From: Akkermansia muciniphila
GTDB taxonomy: Bacteria; Verrucomicrobiota; Verrucomicrobiia; Verrucomicrobiales; V1-33
Assembly: GCA_945900785.1 (NCBI GenBank)
Contig: CAMDJM010000032.1
Coordinates: 1 to 48,024, forward strand
Direction: 5' to 3'
DNA: 48,024 bases
Below, in pieces: positions 42,291-48,024 of this stretch; position 1 is the first letter of the stretch; each line of letters opens with the position of its first letter. The notes under the pieces were generated by a model. The model was not told the origin of the DNA. It did not search any database and saw only the letters and a list, made by a program, of their open reading frames with translations. Both the position numbers and the translations under genes were made by a program.

Positions 42291-44381
42291 ATGCTTTTCT
42301 TCTTCGCCGCGTCCGATTTCCTGCTGACCCATGGCATCAACCTGGCCCTCGCCCTTGGAGGACTGGGATTGGTGGTGGCCGTGTGGCTGATGATCCGAAT
42401 TAAAAATGCCCCGGCTGGCAATGAACTTATGGCGGAAGTGGCCGGAGCCATCCAGGAAGGTGCGGCCGCTTATTTGAAACGCCAACTCTTCGCGGTAGGA
42501 GTGATCGCAGCGATTATCACAGTGCTGCTGGTGCTCTGGAAGCAAAGCATCGCGGTGCCGGCAGGCTTTGTGGTAGGAGCGGTTTGCTCACTCATCGCCG
42601 GTTTCATCGGCATGCGCGTCGCCGTGCTGGCGAATGTGCGCACCACTCAGGCCGCCACGGAAAGCGAGCCCAAGGCCCTGCGGGTCGCCTTCAATGGCGG
42701 GGCCGTCACCGGCCTGCTGGTGGTCGGTCTGGCCCTCCTCAGCGTGGGGATTTTCTTCAATATCATGCGCGGCCAGAGCACGGAGCATGCCGTCGATAGT
42801 CTGGTAGGATTGGCCCTGGGCTCCAGCCTGATCTCCGTCTTCGCCCGGCTCGGAGGAGGCATTTACACCAAGGCGGCAGATGTCGGCGCGGATTTGGTGG
42901 GCAAAGTGGAATCCAATCTCAATGAGGACGATCCCCGCAATCCCGCCACCATCGCCGACAACGTGGGTGACAACGTGGGCGATTGCGCCGGCATGGCCGC
43001 CGATGTTTTTGAAACCTACGCCGTCAGCCTGATCGGAGCCCTGCTCATCGGCTTCCTCCAGCTCGGAGGGGGCCCCGCTGCTGAGGGGGCCATGGTTTAT
43101 CCTTTTGTGATTGGAGGCATTTCCGTGATTGGAGCGGTGCTGGGTATCCTCTATGTCAATGTCCGCAGTAACAGCGCCAAAGCTGACCGCGTGCTGATGG
43201 AAGGCGTGCTCGTCTCCGGTCTCATCTCCGCCCTGCTCTACTGGCCGGCCACCATGGGGCTCCTGCCGGATACGCTGGTCATCGCAGGCAAAACTTTCAC
43301 CTCCACCGGCATTTATGGGGCCGCCATCGTCGGGCTGCTGATGACCGGTGCAGCCGTGGTGATCACCAACTACTACACCTCCACCGCCTACCGGCCCGTC
43401 CGCAGCATTGCCGAAGCCTCCCGCACCGGCCATGCCACCAACATCATCGCGGGGATTTCCGTCGGTCACAAAGCCACCGCGCTGCCCGTCCTCTGCATCG
43501 TTGCCGCGATCTTCTTCAGCTATCAGGCGGGCGATCTCTTCGGCATCGCCACCGCCGTCATGTCCATGCTCAGCATGGCCGGTATCATCATTTCCCTGGA
43601 TGCCTTTGGCCCCATCACGGATAACGCCGGCGGCATTGCCGTCATGAGCGGCCTGCCCGAGGAAGTCCGGGAGCGCACCGACAGCCTGGACGCTGTCGGC
43701 AACACCATGAAAGCGGTCACCAAAGGCTACGCTATCGCTTCCGCCGGAGTCGCCGCCCTCGTGCTTTTCGGCAGCTACTATCTGGAACTGGAAAAGAAAA
43801 CCGGACAAACCTGGGACTTTTCCCTCAAGGACCCTATCGTCATCATCGGCATGTTCCTCGGCGGGTTGATGCCCTGTCTTTTCACCGCCTGGAGCATGAG
43901 CGCCGTGGGCAAGGCCGCCGGGGCGGTCGTGATGGAAGTGAGACGCCAGTTGGAAAAATACCCCGGCATCATGAACGGCACCCAGAAGCCCGAATACGCC
44001 GCCTGTGTGGACATCGTGACCAAAGCGGCCTTGCGTGAAATGGTCTTGCCCGCTCTGCTTCCAGTCGTCGGCGTCATCGCCATCGCCGCCATCCCGGCCC
44101 TCGGTGCCAAAGCTCTCGGCGGCATGCTGGTCGGCACGATCGTCACCGGATTGTTTGTCGGCATTTCCATGACCTCCAGCGGCGGGGCCTGGGACAACGC
44201 CAAAAAATTCATCGAAGAAGGCCACCACGGCGGCAAAGGCAGCGAAGCCCACAAAGCCGCCGTCACTGGCGACACCGTAGGCGATCCCTACAAGGACACC
44301 TCCGGCCCTGCCATCAACCCCATGATCAAAGTCGTCAATATCGTCGCCATCCTCATGATTGAGTTATTTTTCACCCGGTAG
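42291..44381 (+). CDS. hppA: Membrane-bound proton-translocating pyrophosphatase
   Basis: HppA couples PPi hydrolysis to ion pumping. The 696-aa product has ~16 predicted helices and the signature [48 protein letters not shown], which binds the Mg-PPi substrate, plus [42 protein letters not shown]. In that last block, Lys (NTMKAV) and Thr (KAVTKG) occupy the positions that mark the K+-independent, proton-pumping subgroup, versus Ala and Gly in K+-dependent enzymes. Start ATG 42291. It stands alone after the terminator. Confidence 0.95.
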   Translation: MLFFFAASDFLLTHGINLALALGGLGLVVAVWLMIRIKNAPAGNELMAEVAGAIQEGAAAYLKRQLFAVGVIAAIITVLLVLWKQSIAVPAGFVVGAVCSLIAGFIGMRVAVLANVRTTQAATESEPKALRVAFNGGAVTGLLVVGLALLSVGIFFNIMRGQSTEHAVDSLVGLALGSSLISVFARLGGGIYTKAADVGADLVGKVESNLNEDDPRNPATIADNVGDNVGDCAGMAADVFETYAVSLIGALLIGFLQLGGGPAAEGAMVYPFVIGGISVIGAVLGILYVNVRSNSAKADRVLMEGVLVSGLISALLYWPATMGLLPDTLVIAGKTFTSTGIYGAAIVGLLMTGAAVVITNYYTSTAYRPVRSIAEASRTGHATNIIAGISVGHKATALPVLCIVAAIFFSYQAGDLFGIATAVMSMLSMAGIIISLDAFGPITDNAGGIAVMSGLPEEVRERTDSLDAVGNTMKAVTKGYAIASAGVAALVLFGSYYLELEKKTGQTWDFSLKDPIVIIGMFLGGLMPCLFTAWSMSAVGKAAGAVVMEVRRQLEKYPGIMNGTQKPEYAACVDIVTKAALREMVLPALLPVVGVIAIAAIPALGAKALGGMLVGTIVTGLFVGISMTSSGGAWDNAKKFIEEGHHGGKGSEAHKAAVTGDTVGDPYKDTSGPAINPMIKVVNIVAILMIELFFTR

Positions 44382-44562
44382 AGGCCCACGACTTATTGCA
44401 GGCCCGGCTTCACCCGGTTTTGCCATGCCGCTCAATGATTCCCTGCGGCCATCACAAAAGGGCACCGGTCCCCCTTTTCCATCGACATGCCCCCGAGCCT
44501 CTGTCATGAAAGTCCCGGCGCCTGAGCCACTGCCCTGGAATCCTCCTAACTGTCCATTTCCC

Positions 44563-45588
44563 ATGAAAGCCCTTACTCTCACTGCCTACAAGGAATTCCA
44601 ATTTGGCGAGACTTCCGTGCCTTCACTCAAGCCTGACGAAGTGCTTATCAAAGTCGCCGCCTGCGGCAGCGATGTCCACGGCATGGACGGCAGCACCGGC
44701 CGACGCCTCCCCCCTATCATCATGGGCCACGAAGCCGCCGGCACGATCCACTCCGCCGGACCCGAAGCCGGTTCCTGGACGCCCGGCCAGCGCGTCACCT
44801 TCGACAGCACCCTCTACTGCGGAAAATGCCACTACTGCGCCGACGGCCAGGTCAACCTCTGCGAAGACCGCCGCGTTCTCGGCGTCTCGTGTCCCGATTA
44901 CCGCCAGCACGGCGCTTTTGCGGAATACGTCGCCGTTCCTGCCCGCGTCGTCATCCCCATTCCGGATGCTGTCACCTTCCAGCAGGCCTGCTTCGTCGAG
45001 CCCACCGCCGTCGCCCTCCATGCCGTGAGCCGCGCCCAAGCCGGCCCCGGGCAGACCGGCCTTGTTATTGGAGCCGGCATCATCGGCCTCCTCACCATCC
45101 AAGCCCTGAAAGCCGCCGGCTGCACCAAAGTTTACGCCTCCGACCTCAGCGAAGCCCGCCTCGCCCTCGCCAGGGAACTCGGTGCCGACGAAGTCTTCCC
45201 CGCCAAAACCACCGCCAGCCTCAAGGACGAAATGCTCGCCCGCACCAACGGTCAGGGCGTCGACATCGCCATGGAAGCGGTCGGCATCACCGCCACTGCC
45301 ACCGCCGCCATCGAAAGCGTCCGGAAAGGCGGCCACGTCGGCCTCATCGGCAACCTCGCCCAGAAAATCGAGTTCCCCCTGCAACTCGTCGTCACCCGCG
45401 AAATCACCCTCTTCGGCTCCTGCGCCTCCGCCGGCGAATACCCCCAGGCCCTCCAGGAAATCGCCGCCGGCCGCATCCGCGTCGAACCCCTCACCAGCGC
45501 CATCCGCCCCCTTTCGGAAGGAGCCGGTTGGTTCCAACGCCTCTACGACGCCAAGGAAGATCTGATTAAAGTCATTCTCCAGCCGTGA
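44563..45588 (+). CDS. Zinc-dependent medium-chain alcohol dehydrogenase
   Basis: A 341-aa MDR enzyme of the threonine/sorbitol dehydrogenase type. Catalytic zinc ligands appear in ACGSDVHG (Cys) and MGHEAAG (His-Glu). The structural zinc motif CGKCHYCADGQVNLC is complete. The nucleotide fold has GLVIGAGIIGLLTIQALKAAG, followed by VYASDLSEARLALARELGADEV; Asp here favours NAD+ over NADP+. Start ATG 44563 (MKALTLTAYKE) over the longer frame at 44359. Substrate likely a polyol or sugar alcohol; cannot be narrowed further. Confidence 0.92.
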   Translation: MKALTLTAYKEFQFGETSVPSLKPDEVLIKVAACGSDVHGMDGSTGRRLPPIIMGHEAAGTIHSAGPEAGSWTPGQRVTFDSTLYCGKCHYCADGQVNLCEDRRVLGVSCPDYRQHGAFAEYVAVPARVVIPIPDAVTFQQACFVEPTAVALHAVSRAQAGPGQTGLVIGAGIIGLLTIQALKAAGCTKVYASDLSEARLALARELGADEVFPAKTTASLKDEMLARTNGQGVDIAMEAVGITATATAAIESVRKGGHVGLIGNLAQKIEFPLQLVVTREITLFGSCASAGEYPQALQEIAAGRIRVEPLTSAIRPLSEGAGWFQRLYDAKEDLIKVILQP

Positions 45589-45598
45589 CTTGGATTCC

Positions 45599-45808
45599 AT
45601 GAAAAAGCATACAATCCAACTCCACCCGGAATTGGTGGGACGCATTCTCTATGATCCCACGGAACCCGCCACCGAAGAAGAATGGCCTTCCTCCTGCCGC
45701 TGTGGTCATGATTCAATAGCCGTCACAGATTTGACGGATATTCTGCCAAGCCGGGAAATTGAGCAGGAAGTTCTGAACATTCTGGATGCTGCTAAGAAAG
45801 ATGCATAG
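45599..45808 (+). CDS. 69-aa hypothetical protein coupled to GNAT gene
   Basis: A short protein (MKKHTIQLHPELVGRILYDP...) with CRCGHDSIAVTD, a Cys-x-Cys-containing segment, and a helical C-terminus (IEQEVLNILDAAKKDA). No known family. Its 3' end overlaps the downstream acetyltransferase start by 8 bp (ATG 45801 before TAG 45806), so the two are coupled. Base composition is lower in GC than the neighbours, as for the GNAT gene. The TTG at 45590 is a poorer start. Confidence 0.6.
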   Translation: MKKHTIQLHPELVGRILYDPTEPATEEEWPSSCRCGHDSIAVTDLTDILPSREIEQEVLNILDAAKKDA

Positions 45809-46349
45809 CCAATCGCTATCCCGAATTCCCAAAGACCTCGTAGTCCGGGAATATAGGCCGGAAGACCTGAACGCTTGCTTGAACATTTATGCGTCGAACA
45901 TAGAAGAATTCCTCCCTGCGGCGCTGGAACTGCTGATCGATTATTTGGAAGGCCCATTTTCCTACTATCTGGTCATTGAAACCAAGGGTGAAATAGTTGG
46001 TTGCGGCGGGCTGGACATCATGGCCGAGGCCAATCACGCGGCATTCTGTTTCGGAATGGTCCGTCGGAATTGGCATCGCAAGGGCTTGGGATCTCTGCTA
46101 ACATTGACACGGCTCGCATTGGCTGAAGCAGATCATGACCCAGCTTATTTTGGTCTGGAAACCGCAATGCTCACGGAACCATTCTACACCCGGTTTGATT
46201 TCGAGCGTTTGTCCATTCCGGAACAACGTTATGTAGGAGGATCGTATTATGTTTCGATGGGTCTGTGGCTTCCGGTAAAAAGCCGGGATGAAATCAGAGC
46301 CGAATTGAAGCTTCTAACTGTCGATTTTGATCTCGAGTTCCCGCCCTGA
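45801..46349 (+). CDS. GNAT-family N-acetyltransferase
   Basis: A 182-aa acetyltransferase: VVREYRPEDLNACLNIYASNIEEFLP, then YLVIETKGEIVGCGGLDI, FCFGMVRRNWHRKGLGSLLTLTRLALAEA (acetyl-CoA-binding RKGLGS, Q/RxxGxG type) and YFGLETAMLTEPFYTRFDF. The start at 45801 overlaps the previous gene. GC content is visibly lower than surrounding genes, a possible sign of transfer together with its partner. Substrate unknown. Confidence 0.85.
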   Translation: MHSQSLSRIPKDLVVREYRPEDLNACLNIYASNIEEFLPAALELLIDYLEGPFSYYLVIETKGEIVGCGGLDIMAEANHAAFCFGMVRRNWHRKGLGSLLTLTRLALAEADHDPAYFGLETAMLTEPFYTRFDFERLSIPEQRYVGGSYYVSMGLWLPVKSRDEIRAELKLLTVDFDLEFPP

Positions 46350-46418
46350 ATATAAACATGATCTAAAGCCGGACCTTCCTGTCCTTCGCGCCCTTCTGTT
46401 CAAATCCCCCATTACCCC

Positions 46419-47207
46419 ATGCCCCACCCCACCTTCGACCTCACCGGAAAAACCGCCTTCCTCACCGGAGCCAGCCGTGGCCTTGGCAAAGGCTTTGCCC
46501 TGACTTTGGCCCGCGCGGGTTGTGACCTTGCCATCACCGCGCGTTCCGTGGAGGACCTCGAGGACACCACCGCCGCCATCGAAGCGCTTGGCCGGAAGGT
46601 GTTGCCGCTGGCCTTGGATGTGCGCGATTTCGATAGCATCCGCACCGCCACCGCCCAGGCCGCCGCGCATTTTGGAAAAATCGACATCCTCGTCAACAAC
46701 GCTGGCTGCAATCGACGCAAGCCTGCGCTCGACGTCACCTGGGACGATTGGAACACCATCCTCGACACCAACCTGCGCGGCACGTTCTTTGTCGCCCAGG
46801 CCATCGCTCCTCATATGATTGCCGCCGGACGGGGGCGCATCATCAACATTGGCTCTGTCACCTGCGTCGCAGGCTACGCCGGACTCGCGCCTTACGGAGC
46901 CAGCCGCGGCGGCGTGAAGCAACTCACCATGTCCCTCGCCTCCGACTGGGGCCCGCACGGCATCACCGTCAACTGCCTCGCCCCCGGCTGGTTCAAAACC
47001 GCCCAAAACGCGGTCCTCTACGACAACGAGGAATGGGTCGAATACCTCTGCGAGCGCATTCCCCTCGGCCGCCCCGGCCAGCCCGGCGACCTCGACGGCA
47101 CCCTCCTCTTCCTTGCCTCCGCCGCCTCCGCCTACGTCACCGGCCAAACCATCCTCGTGGACGGCGGAATCTCCGTGGGCCAAGTCACCGCGCTTCCCGT
47201 CAAGTGA
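46419..47207 (+). CDS. Short-chain dehydrogenase with Arg replacing catalytic Lys
   Basis: A 262-aa classical SDR: TGASRGLGKGFALTLARAG (dinucleotide binding), LDVRDFDSI, ILVNNAGCNRRKP, IINIGSVTC (catalytic Ser146), PYGASRGGVKQLTMSLASDWGPHGITVNCLAPGWFKT and a C-terminal GQTILVDGGISVG. The catalytic motif YxxxK reads Tyr159-GAS-Arg163 in place of Lys; the codons are unambiguous (AGC CGC GGC GGC). The rest resembles gluconate 5-dehydrogenase-type SDRs. The Lys-to-Arg change may reduce or alter activity. Start ATG 46419. Confidence 0.92.
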   Translation: MPHPTFDLTGKTAFLTGASRGLGKGFALTLARAGCDLAITARSVEDLEDTTAAIEALGRKVLPLALDVRDFDSIRTATAQAAAHFGKIDILVNNAGCNRRKPALDVTWDDWNTILDTNLRGTFFVAQAIAPHMIAAGRGRIINIGSVTCVAGYAGLAPYGASRGGVKQLTMSLASDWGPHGITVNCLAPGWFKTAQNAVLYDNEEWVEYLCERIPLGRPGQPGDLDGTLLFLASAASAYVTGQTILVDGGISVGQVTALPVK

Positions 47208-47247
47208 CCCCGACGCGCCGTTCCGCAGCGGCCCTTCGCGGATAGCT

Positions 47248-47862
47248 TCAGCACATCTTGGCGCAAAAATCCGCTAGTTTGGGGTTCAGCGCCGGGTCAT
47301 ACCAATCCGCCTTGACCACCGCCGCCTTGAGGTTGTCGAAATTAAGCAGCCGGGGCACCCCGCTGAAAGAGCGCAGCGCGTTTTCGGTCACCCGCAGGAA
47401 GGTCTCCGTATCCTGACGCAATACCACCTCACTATAACCCTTGCGCGAATGGCTCAACACCGCCTGGAACAACCACGTCCGCCGGGTTTCGCCGCCAGCC
47501 TCGACCAGCGGAGCACCCAGCCCGAAGTCCACCTGAAACTCCTCCCCCGGCGCACACTCGAGGCGCCAGACCCGCTCCGGTTCCTGCGCCTTGAGCCGGG
47601 CCACGTAGCGTGAAACGGACGGATAGGACCCGCCGAAACCGTGCCCGGCGACCAGATCCTGATAGACGCGTTGGGCGCTCAATGCCAGTTCGAGCATCGG
47701 CAAAATGACCTCCCGGAACACCCCGCACAAGCTGCGCGGGCCGGTAATCACTTGCGGTGGGGTGGTGCACTTTGACGGATCCCAAGCTTCCGGGCCGGCG
47801 ATTACTTCAGCGGTGCACTTTGGCGCGTCTTCGGCGTCGGAGCCGGCAATTCTACTTTGTTA
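47248..47862 (-). pseudogene. IS21-family istA transposase remnant
   Basis: The conserved frame (47248-47751, open to 47859) has the IstA block GPRSLCGVFREVILPMLELALSAQRVYQDLVAGHGFGGSYPSVSRYV, the first catalytic Asp in EEFQVDFGLGAPL, and the second in LLNFDNLKAAVVKADWYDP. It stops at FCAKMC*, losing the third catalytic Glu and the C-terminus. At the 5' side the N-terminal HTH is missing, cut by a TAA at 47860-47862 within a repeat. The gene is dead. The istB helper is absent. It abuts the SDR gene by 40 bp. Coordinates cover the readable transposase part. Confidence 0.88.
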
Positions 47863-47893
47863 AACTTCCAAAGGACCTAATTCTACTGTGTTA
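47848..47893. repeat. Paired AATTCTACT(T/G)TGTTA direct repeats at the IS21 remnant
   Basis: AATTCTACTTTGTTA (47848-47862) and AATTCTACTGTGTTA (47879-47893) differ at one base and are spaced 31 bp apart. Inside the remnant, two further phased copies of AAGTGCACC occur. IS21 ends are known to carry multiple transposase-binding repeats, so this may be the element's end region. Confidence 0.55.
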
Positions 47894-48024
47894 TAAAATA
47901 TCCGTTAAAGTGTCTGGATTTCGTCGCTTTCGGGAATCGATGTCGATTTGCCTTCGGCGGTGTCGCCGGGCGAGGGCTTGCTGGACTTCGGCTTCGGTGG
48001 CTTGCGGCGTGGGGAGGTATTTCT
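47891..48024 (-). CDS. Possible 3' end of an ORF entering from the right edge
   Basis: Minus-strand frame reaching the window edge, 43 codons: KYLPTPQATEAEVQQALARR, then a basic stretch and DTLTDIL before TAA within the 47879 repeat. GC-rich third positions suit coding, but a second open frame overlaps it on the same strand. It could be the tail of a neighbouring gene or transposon-related. Not resolvable without the sequence to the right. Confidence 0.28.
   Translation of the reverse strand, partial: KYLPTPQATEAEVQQALARRHRRRQIDIDSRKRRNPDTLTDIL

Noticed and set aside
47871..48024. CRISPR array or tRNA at the right edge
   Set aside because: The repeats are only two, spaced 31 bp, associated with an IS remnant; no further spaced repeats or tRNA-like fold are seen in the available sequence.

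Overview
The window looks like chromosomal DNA from a free-living member of the Verrucomicrobiota or a close PVC relative. This is inferred from gene content, not from a marker gene search. The supporting signs are a GyrA with the PVC-like [11 protein letters not shown] quinolone region, several secreted polysaccharide-degradation families common in that phylum (DUF1080, CE15-type esterase, DUF6807/PmoA-like, Tat-exported Gfo/Idh/MocA oxidoreductase), many short pseudopilins, GC-rich coding DNA, and small 9-bp-period repeats in the spacers. No rRNA, tRNA, CRISPR array or phage was recognised.

Region by region. 1-578 has no convincing gene. 579-5613 is a minus-strand iron-sulfur cluster assembly locus, read from right to left: Fur/PerR-type regulator, sufC, a HicB/HicA toxin-antitoxin pair, sufB, two tiny coupled ORFs, sufD. 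The TA pair and the tiny ORFs sit between core suf genes, and one tiny ORF ends inside a cloverleaf-type palindromic repeat. 5735-19241 holds a GNAT enzyme, a single-chain fusion of a metallo-beta-lactamase exonuclease with an ATP-dependent DNA ligase, a GT-C membrane glycosyltransferase, a DUF1080 protein, an esterase/metalloprotease pair with overlapping ends, a beta-CASP RNase-like protein, three less characterised proteins and a 57-aa membrane protein coupled to gyrA.

gyrA (minus) is divergent from a Gfo/Idh oxidoreductase (plus), which is followed by a decayed copy of its own 3' end. Then come the DNA-transaction genes dprA and ruvC, a PIN-toxin remnant and a wrecked glycosyltransferase. 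27439-32273 is minus-strand: a 2OG-Fe(II) oxygenase, a DUF6807 protein, a PQQ beta-propeller protein, a DUF5069 protein and an aquaporin. 32446-35358 is a YHYH-domain gene followed by a dead tandem copy with two in-frame TAG codons and an internal deletion.

35530-47207 carries a carboxynorspermidine dehydrogenase-like gene (polyamine synthesis), a DUF3817 protein, two tandem pseudopilins, two lipoproteins (one a papain-like protease with calcium-loop motifs between its catalytic His and Asn), an SGNH hydrolase, another pilin-like protein with a strong terminator, a K+-independent-type proton pyrophosphatase, a zinc alcohol dehydrogenase, a small unknown gene overlapping a GNAT gene, and an SDR with Arg in place of the catalytic Lys. 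The right edge is an IS21-family istA remnant with repeated flanking motifs.

The strongest candidates for something new are the TA pair embedded in the suf genes, the EF-hand-containing papain-like lipoprotein, the exonuclease-ligase fusion, the paired pseudopilins, and the pattern of local gene decay (four remnants in about 12 kb). Several reported starts differ from the longest reading frame, and the reason is given in each entry.
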